From Bacillota bacterium (lineage in GTDB: Bacteria; Bacillota; DTU025): 8,248 nucleotides of DNA. Location: contig DMOT01000293.1 of NCBI GenBank assembly GCA_003456765.1, positions 1-8,248 of the forward strand, in the 5' to 3' direction. The notes beneath the pieces are model-generated. The model was not told the origin of the DNA and made no database searches. It saw only the letters and a program-made list of their open reading frames with translations. Position numbers and translations under genes: made by a program. Shown piece by piece: positions 1 to 5,603 of this stretch; the stretch's first letter is position 1, and the number at the start of each line of letters is the position of its first letter.

Positions 1-506
1 ATTGCGTCCTTGCCCGAATCCCCACTGAACAAGACTCCCGTAGCTTTGCCATCTGCATCCTGCACAACCTCAAAGGGAGCCGTCCCCACCTTGTGCCCGG
101 CGAACATGTACTCCCCGTTGTGCATCTCGTTTCCGGCATTGACGACCTCTTCGAAAAGCTCCCTGATCTCAACAGCAATCGCATCCCGTTCTGTTGAGGT
201 CACAGTGTCGCTGGCAGCGCGCGCCACCAAATCCCGAAGGCGGTTCATCACATTGCCCACCTTGTCAAGTATCCCGTCGTACGTGTTGAGCGACGTATCG
301 GCAGCCTCCGCATTCTTCTTGTACTGTTCCATTCCTTTGAGCGTGGACCTGAGCCGTACAGCCTTGGCAGCGCCGTGCGGATCGTCAGAAAGCCTGTTTA
401 TCGAAAGGCCAGACGCCAGTTGCTCCTGCCGTTTCACATATCTTTGAAAGGCACCATTCACATTGCGCATTGCCCTCTCCATCATCACATTGTTTGTGAC
501 CCGCAT
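1..506 (-). CDS. flgL: Flagellar hook-associated protein 3 FlgL (hook-filament junction), 3' end beyond window
   Basis: FlgL is the second hook-filament junction protein; with FlgK it joins the hook to the flagellin filament outside the cell. The visible 168 residues begin MRVTNNVMMERAMRNV and continue with the flagellin-like N-terminal helix pattern, including INRLSDDPHGAAKAVRLRS (about residues 37-55), which matches the family's usual 'SDDP..A.....L' segment. A later EYMFAGHK segment (about 131-138) matches the FlgL core where the helical part gives way to the variable domain. The ORF is still open at base 1, so the C-terminal part, including the second helix of the D0/D1 pair, is outside the window. 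The start is ATG, with GAAGGGGTG a few bases upstream as ribosome binding site. It lies 86 bp after flgK in the same direction and is probably cotranscribed with it. The flgK-flgL order and the opening sequence make the assignment firm over flagellin itself. Confidence 0.95.
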   Translation of the reverse strand, partial: MRVTNNVMMERAMRNVNGAFQRYVKRQEQLASGLSINRLSDDPHGAAKAVRLRSTLKGMEQYKKNAEAADTSLNTYDGILDKVGNVMNRLRDLVARAASDTVTSTERDAIAVEIRELFEEVVNAGNEMHNGEYMFAGHKVGTAPFEVVQDADGKATGVLFSGDSGKDA

Positions 507-530
507 GGCTTACACCCCTTCGTACCTATA

Positions 531-559
531 TGCAGCGCCTGGGATAGCGCCTGGCTGCA
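531..559. repeat. Small inverted and direct repeat between flgK and flgL
   Basis: The 86-bp flgK-flgL gap holds the inverted pair TGCAGC (531-536) and GCTGCA (554-559). Between and across these arms is a 12-base near-tandem unit beginning AGCGCCTGG at 534 and again at 546. In RNA this could form a 6-bp stem with a 17-base loop. No run of T follows, so it does not look like an intrinsic terminator. It may only be a weak stem between two cotranscribed genes. Confidence 0.35.
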
Positions 560-592
560 CTCCATCGCCGCCTGCCCGCCCCGGCCCCTTGT

Positions 593-1921
593 CTACCTGC
601 CTACAAGCCCGGTTCCGTTTATGAGAGTGTCGAGCATCTCATCCACTGCAGTCACCAGCCTTGATGCGGCATCAAAAGCTGATCCATACTTCATCAGCAT
701 AATAAGCTCTTCATCGAGTGAAACACCGGATACCGACTCCTGCCTCGCCTTCTGCTGTCCGAGCACTCCCTCGAAAACCTCTGTTGACCTTATGGACTCC
801 TGCGTTTCCAGGCCAAGGCCTGTCAGCACTGATCCGTAGAAATCGCGGAACGTGGCCGTGCCCCCAACCATAGTGAGGGTGTCCTTAAGCTGCGCCATGG
901 CCAACGCATTCCTGCCATTGCCAGGGCTTTCAGACGCATCCGCCGCCGCTATCAATCCCGGATCATCCGCTATGCTCTGCGCAAGACGGATGCCCGCAGC
1001 GCCCTTTCCTTCGAAAAACTCGCCCCCGGGGTTCCCAAAGAGGTCATACCCCGCCTTATGCTGCTCATTGATCTTCTCAATGAGCGCATTGGCAAGGTCG
1101 TCCAGCTGCTTGAGATAGCCGGGGATAATCATATTCGCCGCTTCATTAAGCCCCTTTATTCTTCCACCAGTGACCAGTACATCTTGTGCAAGCTCCCTGG
1201 CATCTGTCCCGGCCACCAGGATCCTTCCTCCGACCGTAACATGGACGAGCCCGCTGTTATCCTCCACCACAGCCACGTCCACATCGGACGCAAGTTGCTC
1301 CACAAGGTAGTCGCGCCTGTCGAGCAGGTCTGCAACGTTCTCGCCAACCACACTGCCTCTGACGATCTCACTGTTGAGCTCTGCAATGCTTGACGCAGTC
1401 GTGTTGACCCGATGCACAAGCGCACGAATATTCTGGTTTATGTCGTCCATCGTCTCATTTAGCTGCCCTGCAGCCAAGTTGAAAGCCGAAACCAGCGAGA
1501 TGGCCTCCTGCTGGACACCGGTCCGCCTGCCCGGATCAGTCGCATTGCCCGAAAGCTCCTGCCAGGCTATCCAGAACCGGTCCATCATCGCTGAGATCCC
1601 TATGTCGCTCGGTTCCTTGAAAACCTCTTGGATCTCCTCAAGAATCTCACGGCGCGCCTCCCACCGCCCAAGCGAGGCAAGTGTATGCCTTATCTGCGTA
1701 TCCACAAATTGGTCGCGCAGTCGCTCAATCCCGGCCACCTTAACGCCTGTTCCAGGCTTGAGGCCTCCGGGCGCGGGGGGAGTCGGCGACATGACAGGCC
1801 TTTGCCTTTTGTAGCCCGGCGTGTTCACGTTTGAAATGTTATGCCCGGTAATATCTATCGCTGCCCGCTGGGCATAAAGAGCCCTGCGTGCAGTCTCAAG
1901 TCCGCTGAATGTCGAATACAC
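593..1921 (-). CDS. flgK: Flagellar hook-associated protein 1 FlgK (hook-filament junction)
   Basis: FlgK is the first junction protein placed on the finished hook; it is exported with the help of FlgN. The 442-residue product has the rod/hook-family N-terminus with HNISNVNTPGYKR at about 27-39. A FlgK-specific helical region follows, with NQNIRALVHRVN (162-173) and ENVADLLDRRDYLVEQL (194-210). The C-terminal helix ends DEMLDTLING (427-436), which packs with the N-terminus in the axial structure. A GGEFFEG turn at 299-305 is also family-like. At 442 residues it is at the short end for FlgK, so the surface domain between the conserved ends is small. The start is GTG, supported by GAGGTGA six bases upstream; no in-frame ATG precedes it. 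It follows flgN by 28 bp. The conserved ends make the call secure. Confidence 0.97.
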   Translation of the reverse strand: MYSTFSGLETARRALYAQRAAIDITGHNISNVNTPGYKRQRPVMSPTPPAPGGLKPGTGVKVAGIERLRDQFVDTQIRHTLASLGRWEARREILEEIQEVFKEPSDIGISAMMDRFWIAWQELSGNATDPGRRTGVQQEAISLVSAFNLAAGQLNETMDDINQNIRALVHRVNTTASSIAELNSEIVRGSVVGENVADLLDRRDYLVEQLASDVDVAVVEDNSGLVHVTVGGRILVAGTDARELAQDVLVTGGRIKGLNEAANMIIPGYLKQLDDLANALIEKINEQHKAGYDLFGNPGGEFFEGKGAAGIRLAQSIADDPGLIAAADASESPGNGRNALAMAQLKDTLTMVGGTATFRDFYGSVLTGLGLETQESIRSTEVFEGVLGQQKARQESVSGVSLDEELIMLMKYGSAFDAASRLVTAVDEMLDTLINGTGLVGR

Positions 1922-1949
1922 TTGCCCTCACCTCGCCCCTTTGACGCAG

Positions 1950-2450
1950 CTAAGCAGTTTCGTTCACTGCAGATGCCGCAGCTTTCTCATCCAAACGCCC
2001 CAGACGGCTGTAGACCGAATTCGCTCCATCAGCCTCGGCGATCGACTTCACCGTGTTCTCTATATACTGAATGGAATCCCTCAGCAGCATGGCGTTGATT
2101 GCATTGGCCGAGTCAATGTCGACAAGGATATCGGCAATCGAGTCTCGAAGCGTTTTGAGCTCCGCCGTCTCCTCTTCACTCAATGAAGCTATGATGTCAG
2201 AGAGAGCCTTGTCGGGGCTTTCACGTTCAGCACCGGCCTTACCCGAGTAGCGTTCTGCCAGATCCAAAAGACCCTTCTCTGCATCCCTTATCTTGCCGAG
2301 CGTCTGTTCCGCCCTTGCCACCAGCTCAGCCAGGCCAGCTACATCACCTGACATGATCACGCCACGCTGCGCCCGAGTCACATACAGCAACTCAGAGCAG
2401 AGCACAAGTTCGCGATTAAGAATCCTCATTATTTCGCTTGCGTAGTTCAC
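1950..2450 (-). CDS. flgN: Flagellar export chaperone FlgN
   Basis: FlgN is a small helical cytoplasmic chaperone that binds FlgK and FlgL and brings them to the type III export gate. The product (166 residues from the chosen start) is almost wholly helical and charged. It has an N-terminal coiled-coil-like run (EIMRILNRELVLCSELL, about 6-22) and, near the C-terminus, the FlgN-type segment NAMLLRDSIQYIENTV (about 119-134) followed by a Tyr and Gly-containing end (SVYSRLGRL). There is no signal peptide or membrane segment. I chose GTG at 2450 because GGGGTGA lies five bases before it; GTG at 2459 (three residues longer) and ATG at 2429 lack a comparable site. The gene overlaps the end of flgM by 35 bp, which suggests translational coupling, and lies just before flgK, whose product is its usual client. 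FlgN sequences diverge widely, so position carries part of the weight. Confidence 0.88.
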   Translation of the reverse strand: MNYASEIMRILNRELVLCSELLYVTRAQRGVIMSGDVAGLAELVARAEQTLGKIRDAEKGLLDLAERYSGKAGAERESPDKALSDIIASLSEEETAELKTLRDSIADILVDIDSANAINAMLLRDSIQYIENTVKSIAEADGANSVYSRLGRLDEKAAASAVNETA

Positions 2451-2739
2451 CCAGGTCACCCCGCCTTACAGCCCCGGCAAAGATCTTGCCTGCAACATCT
2501 TTGCCGCTAACCGTGTATCTTCCCGCCTCGATACGGGAGCGAACATCTTCAACCTTTTCCTCCCGAATATCAGGCACTGAGGACAGGGCGTGCATGGCGC
2601 GGTGAATCGCCTTGCCCTTATCCGAGATCTCAACCTCGTCGGGCTTGGCCTCTCCCGTCCGGTTCGCCCTGTCAGCTTTCTTAGCTTGCTGGGAATACAG
2701 ATCGACAGGATCAAATCCCCGGCTTCTGGATATCTTCAA
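2416..2739 (-). CDS. flgM: Anti-sigma-28 factor FlgM
   Basis: FlgM binds the flagellar sigma factor (FliA/SigD, sigma-28) in the cytoplasm and blocks late genes until hook completion releases it. The 107-residue product opens MKISRSRGFDPV, the usual 'MKI...NP' style of the family. It has a loose polar N-terminal half, then the conserved sigma-binding part: DEVEISDKGKAI (34-45), then PDIREEKVEDVRSRIEAGRY (56-75) and DVAGKIF (81-87). The start is taken as TTG at 2739 because GAGGTGA (2745-2751) lies five bases upstream and the resulting N-terminus fits the family. A GTG at 2748 and an ATG at 2745 overlap that site and would start almost at the predicted transcript end. A sigma-28 promoter directly upstream implies that FlgM is made under the factor it inhibits. 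The gene overlaps flgN. Confidence 0.95.
   Translation of the reverse strand: MKISRSRGFDPVDLYSQQAKKADRANRTGEAKPDEVEISDKGKAIHRAMHALSSVPDIREEKVEDVRSRIEAGRYTVSGKDVAGKIFAGAVRRGDLGELRKRNNEDS
2456..2462 (-). promoter_or_regulatory. Ribosome binding site deciding the flgN start
   Basis: GGGGTGA, one mismatch from GAGGTGA, lies five bases before the GTG at 2450 and inside the end of flgM. The alternative GTG at 2459 overlaps this site and has only AAGG at a short distance. The spacing matches that seen at flgM, flgI and flgH in this window. Confidence 0.55.
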
Positions 2740-2744
2740 GGCCA

Positions 2745-2751
2745 TCACCTC
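2745..2751 (-). promoter_or_regulatory. Ribosome binding site deciding a TTG start for flgM
   Basis: GAGGTGA is a near-perfect match to the 16S anti-Shine-Dalgarno sequence and lies five bases before TTG at 2739. The in-frame GTG at 2748 and ATG at 2745 fall inside this site and so cannot use it. Confidence 0.65.
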
Positions 2752-2761
2752 ACTAACGTAT

Positions 2762-2789
2762 GTATCGGCATGGCCTCCCCCTTACTTTA
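2762..2789 (-). promoter_or_regulatory. Sigma-28 (FliA/SigD) promoter before flgM
   Basis: On the minus strand TAAA (2786-2789, within TAAAGTAA) is followed after 16 bases by GCCGATAC (2762-2769). The sigma-28 consensus is TAAA, about 15 bases, then GCCGATAA or GCCGATAT, so seven of the eight -10 positions and all four -35 positions match. The expected transcript start is near 2755, leaving a leader of about 16 bases with the ribosome binding site before the flgM TTG. It lies in the 71-bp gap between yvyF and flgM, and flgM promoters of this class are known in other flagellated bacteria. Confidence 0.85.
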
Positions 2790-2810
2790 GCCCCCCTACA
2801 TCGTCCAACT

Positions 2811-3278
2811 CTACTGGCCCCTTTTTCTCCTGCGCTCCGGAGTGCTCATGCGGGCCCCCGAAGCCCTTCCCCCGGGTTCCGATTTGTCCTGGCGGCGCAG
2901 CTTAGTATCATCATCGCCCCGCATAGGTCCTCTTTCCGCGCCCGGGGCCCCCTTGCCCGATAACGCCTTCCCGAACCTCTCCACGCAATCAGGGCAGTAC
3001 TTGCCCGATCTTATGCTTGTTCCACAGGCCCGGCAGAACAGGTCAGGACGCACATTATTGGCCATCTCTATCCGGCCTTCCCTCAGGAGCGCAAGCACAA
3101 ACCCCTCGTCTACCCCAGCGGCTTGGGCAATCTCACGTATCGTGGCACCGGAGTGCCGCTTCAGATACTCCACCACCCGCTCAGCCCATTTCTCCTCTTC
3201 CACCATGCAATCCGGGCAGAGCGGTTTCGCAATCCTCTGGTACAGCCTCCCGCACCTGCTACAGTTCTCCAGAGCCAC
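2811..3278 (-). CDS. yvyF: YvyF-type flagellar operon protein (TIGR03826 family), double zinc ribbon
   Basis: This family is found in Firmicutes flagellar operons, usually just before flgM; its biochemical role is not established. The 155-residue product starts MALENCSRCGRLYQR. It has two Cys pairs in the N-terminal ribbon (C6/C9 and C21/C24) and two in a second ribbon (C82/C85 and C95/C98). Between them is a winged-helix-like segment (GATIREIAQAAGVDEGFVLA, 44-63), the fold of many DNA-binding proteins. Each ribbon likely binds one zinc ion. The last 50 residues are highly charged, rich in Gly, Arg and Lys, and probably disordered. There is no signal peptide. The start is GTG, with GGTGGTGA six bases upstream, and overlaps the end of flgJ by 20 bp. 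The gene ends 71 bp before flgM. Zinc ribbon plus helix-turn-helix suggests a regulatory role, which is inference. Confidence 0.9.
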   Translation of the reverse strand: MALENCSRCGRLYQRIAKPLCPDCMVEEEKWAERVVEYLKRHSGATIREIAQAAGVDEGFVLALLREGRIEMANNVRPDLFCRACGTSIRSGKYCPDCVERFGKALSGKGAPGAERGPMRGDDDTKLRRQDKSEPGGRASGARMSTPERRRKRGQ

Positions 3279-3702
3279 CTGGCTTCACCACCTTGCCGCC
3301 CTGCGCCATATTCCTCTCCATGGATTTCGCGACCCCGATCCCGCCGCCACGTGCAATCTCCTTCGCAAGCTCTGCATCGAGCATCTCCCTGACTAACTCC
3401 TGCTCCTCAGATGAAAAGAGCCCGCCCTTGGGAATGCTTGCCCGCGCCGACTTGAGAACCATTTCTATGAAGATTGCCTCAAACTCGGAGCAGGCCTGCG
3501 CAAGCCTTTTCTGCTCCTCGGCATCTCGGTCGACCGGAGCTGCGGCGCCAGCACGGTCTGCCCTAGAGTCCGGGCCCGTCGCGGAGCTCGCCCGTTCGCC
3601 GTACCCAAGCGCAGTGCTAAGGCCCGGCGACAACGAAGGACGCATCATCGTTCCTATCGACCCCATTCCAACCGGAAGCACTCCATTCACCGCTGCCTGC
3701 AC
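3259..3702 (-). CDS. flgJ: Rod-binding protein FlgJ, N-terminal domain only
   Basis: The N-terminal domain of FlgJ helps cap and assemble the rod in the periplasm. This 147-residue product carries the rod-binding domain at about 64-132: ACSEFEAIFIEMVLKSAR (70-87), a Gly-Leu-Phe turn, MLDAELAKEIARGGGIGVA (107-125). The N-terminal 60 residues are variable and low in complexity. The peptidoglycan hydrolase domain that is fused in enterobacterial FlgJ is absent and the ORF ends normally, so this is the single-domain form common in Firmicutes and alphaproteobacteria rather than a broken gene. The start is GTG; in-frame GTG codons at 3690 and 3681 and ATG at 3666 could be used instead, and the purine-rich GAGGGTGGGAG upstream does not settle this. 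It begins 9 bp after flgI and overlaps yvyF. Confidence 0.92.
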   Translation of the reverse strand: MQAAVNGVLPVGMGSIGTMMRPSLSPGLSTALGYGERASSATGPDSRADRAGAAAPVDRDAEEQKRLAQACSEFEAIFIEMVLKSARASIPKGGLFSSEEQELVREMLDAELAKEIARGGGIGVAKSMERNMAQGGKVVKPGGSGEL

Positions 3703-3711
3703 CTCCCACCC

Positions 3712-4911
3712 TCACATTATCTGTAGTTCTGCCTGGAGGGCGCCACACGCCCTCAAAGCTTCCATTATGTTCATGATATCAACCGGCCTCGCACCCACAG
3801 CATTGAGCGCCGCCGCGAGCGCCTCTATCGTCGCGCCCGCCTCCAGCGCAACAGTGCTGCCTGGCTGCATTGGCATTATCACCATGTCTCCGCCCGCCTG
3901 CGCTTGCGATCCCGGGGAAACCCCTACACTTACGTTGAACCCGTTGTACGAGACTGCCGCCGGACTAATCCTGACGTTTCCGCCAATGACAACAACGCCG
4001 GTGCGGGCATTGAGGACAACCTTCGCAGGGGCATCAGGCGACACCTCGAGTTCCCCAACTTCAGCAATGAAAGGCGTCGGGGTCTCCTGGAGCCATTCCG
4101 GAACAGCCACCCTTACCGTGCCTCCGTCGACTGCCACAGCAGCCCCCTCCTCAAACCTCTCGCAGACTGCCCGCGCTATCCTCGCCGCAGTAGTGTAGTC
4201 CGGGTTGAGCAACGACAGCACCAGGCTGCCATCGGGCGTAAGCAAGTCCATGGCCACATGCCTTTCGACTGTAGCTCCTGCGGGCACCCTGCCCACAGTC
4301 GCCCTGGCGTCAGCTCCCGACTGGACCGGGCCCTGGGCCACGGCGTAGATGCGCCCGTCCGCGCCGGCCAGCTCCGTAAGGAGAAGAGTGCCTCCTGCCA
4401 GGCTCCGGGCATCTCCGAGGGACGATACCGTAACATCTACTGCATCCCCGGGGCTTGCAAAAGCAGGCAAAACGCCGGTAACCATCACGGCCGCAACATT
4501 CTTCGACCTGATTTCAAGAGGATCCACAGTGATGTTGAACTTGTCCAGCATATTCGATAGCGTCCTTCCGGTGAACGGCGTGCTCCTGGAGTCCCCCGTG
4601 CCCCTCAGCCCCACCACAAGGCCGTAACCCATCAGCTGGTTGTCCCTTACCCCGTAAACCCTGGTGATATCCTTCACCCTTACAGTTACGGCCACTTTGG
4701 CTGCCGTCCCGTCTGCTTCAGGCCCTGGCCCTCGGGCCTCCTCGGGTCCACCGGCCCCTGCAGGCTCGCCAGCCTGCGTCTGCTCGGTGCTTTGCACAAC
4801 CTCAGCGGCCCCGAGCGCCTGAGCGCCGCAAACGCCAGGGATGAGAGCTGCCACAAGCAAGAATGCAAACAACATGCCAACCCAGAACGAACCGGGTTTT
4901 CGCCTTCGCAA
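3712..4911 (-). CDS. flgI: Flagellar P-ring protein FlgI
   Basis: FlgI forms the P ring, a bushing around the rod at the peptidoglycan layer. The 399-residue product begins with a signal peptide: basic RRRK, a hydrophobic stretch to about residue 26, and likely cleavage after GAQA at 32. A linker rich in Ala, Gly, Pro and Glu follows (33-71), then the FlgI core with VRVKDITRVYGVRDNQLMGY (77-96), GLVVGLRGTGD (97-107) and the C-terminal DIMNIMEALRACGALQAEL (378-396). Two Cys remain after cleavage (250 and 389). The second is in the same region as a C-terminal Cys in enterobacterial FlgI; whether they pair is unknown. TTG at 4911 is preferred because GGGGGTGA lies five bases before it and the signal peptide then has a normal length. 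ATG at 4947 (12 residues longer, overlapping flgH) is the alternative. Confidence 0.96.
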   Translation of the reverse strand: MRRRKPGSFWVGMLFAFLLVAALIPGVCGAQALGAAEVVQSTEQTQAGEPAGAGGPEEARGPGPEADGTAAKVAVTVRVKDITRVYGVRDNQLMGYGLVVGLRGTGDSRSTPFTGRTLSNMLDKFNITVDPLEIRSKNVAAVMVTGVLPAFASPGDAVDVTVSSLGDARSLAGGTLLLTELAGADGRIYAVAQGPVQSGADARATVGRVPAGATVERHVAMDLLTPDGSLVLSLLNPDYTTAARIARAVCERFEEGAAVAVDGGTVRVAVPEWLQETPTPFIAEVGELEVSPDAPAKVVLNARTGVVVIGGNVRISPAAVSYNGFNVSVGVSPGSQAQAGGDMVIMPMQPGSTVALEAGATIEALAAALNAVGARPVDIMNIMEALRACGALQAELQIM

Positions 4912-4916
4912 AGTCT

Positions 4917-4924
4917 TCACCCCC
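4917..4924 (-). promoter_or_regulatory. Ribosome binding site favouring a TTG start for flgI
   Basis: GGGGGTGA, one mismatch from GGAGGTGA, lies five bases before TTG at 4911 in the short gap after the flgH stop. The upstream ATG at 4947 has only a weak GGT-rich stretch before it. Confidence 0.55.
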
Positions 4925-4928
4925 AGGG

Positions 4929-5603
4929 TCAGAAAATCGTATTCCATACCCAGACCAGCCCATCCCAGAGAGTCTTGAAGAAGCCGCCTTTCTGCCCGGT
5001 GTACACTCCGCCTGAGAAGCTTATCTGGGCATTAGCTACCATGGACGAGGGGATGGTGTTGTCAGGCCCTATGTCTTGAGGCCTGATAGTGCCCTCCACC
5101 ACCATGATCTCCTTCTCGTGGTTGACTGAGACTTCTCTCGAGCCCCGCACGACAAGATCGCCGCCGGGCAACACATCGACTACCTCTGCAGTCATGGTCC
5201 CGACCAGCCTGCCGCTGCGCGTAGTCTCCCTCGCCCCCTTGGACGAATCGCCTACATCCAGCCTTGCAGCAGGGATGAAGTCGAAGACTCCAATGCCCGG
5301 CTGTGCGGTAACTCCAATGCCTTTTGACGTGTTGGACTGGCTCCTGTTCTGCGCATACGAAACTTCAGTAACGAATATAGTCACCAAGTCCCCCACCTGC
5401 CTCGCCTTTCGATCTGCATACATCGATGCGAAGGGGGACGACTCCTCGTTATAAAGAGACCTGGCCCGCGCTACGCCTGCCGGAAAGGCCAGCGCCGCCA
5501 CGATGGCCACTGCCGCCAGGGCCGCCATGGCGGCGACAGCGCCTCTCAGCTTGCATCTCGCCACACGCCCCATCCCGAAAGACGGGCTTTCACTTCTGAT
5601 CAT
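4929..5603 (-). CDS. flgH: Flagellar L-ring protein FlgH, no lipobox
   Basis: FlgH forms the L ring around the rod at the outer membrane. The 224-residue product has an Ala-rich hydrophobic segment (21-40) and a signal peptidase I-like site after ARA (45-47). The FlgH core follows: RKARQVGDLVTIFVTE (65-80), GDLVVRGSREVSVNHE (148-163) and EGTIRPQDIGPDN (170-182). The C-terminus is aromatic and ends in Phe. Proteobacterial FlgH is a lipoprotein; here the only Cys (17) lies before the hydrophobic core, so no lipid can be attached to a mature N-terminal Cys. The start is ATG, overlapping the flgA stop as ATGA, with GGAGGGA five bases before it, which suggests coupled translation with flgA. The sequence is clearly FlgH; how it stays at the outer membrane is open. 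Confidence 0.96.
   Translation of the reverse strand: MIRSESPSFGMGRVARCKLRGAVAAMAALAAVAIVAALAFPAGVARARSLYNEESSPFASMYADRKARQVGDLVTIFVTEVSYAQNRSQSNTSKGIGVTAQPGIGVFDFIPAARLDVGDSSKGARETTRSGRLVGTMTAEVVDVLPGGDLVVRGSREVSVNHEKEIMVVEGTIRPQDIGPDNTIPSSMVANAQISFSGGVYTGQKGGFFKTLWDGLVWVWNTIF

Noticed and set aside
533..571. Short ATG frame in the flgK-flgL gap (begins near 571)
   Set aside because: It has only a poor ribosome binding site, runs out of frame into flgL and shows no sign of coding.
10..839. Plus-strand frames over flgL and the end of flgK
   Set aside because: They are shadows of the minus-strand genes; the minus-strand translation gives unmistakable FlgL and FlgK sequence.
2125..2165. GCCGATAT inside flgN as a second sigma-28 -10 box
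   Set aside because: It lies in coding sequence and has no TAAA at a suitable distance; the nearest AAAA is too far and imperfect.
3017..4198. Open frame of 393 codons on the plus strand
   Set aside because: It lies antisense to yvyF, flgJ and flgI, which have clear family motifs. The translation is rich in Ala, Ser, Thr and Pro with no motif, as expected from the opposite strand of GC-rich genes.
4788..4840. Cys in the FlgI signal peptide (GVCGAQA) as a lipobox
   Set aside because: The residues before Cys (Pro-Gly-Val) do not fit a lipobox, and a better signal peptidase I site follows at once.
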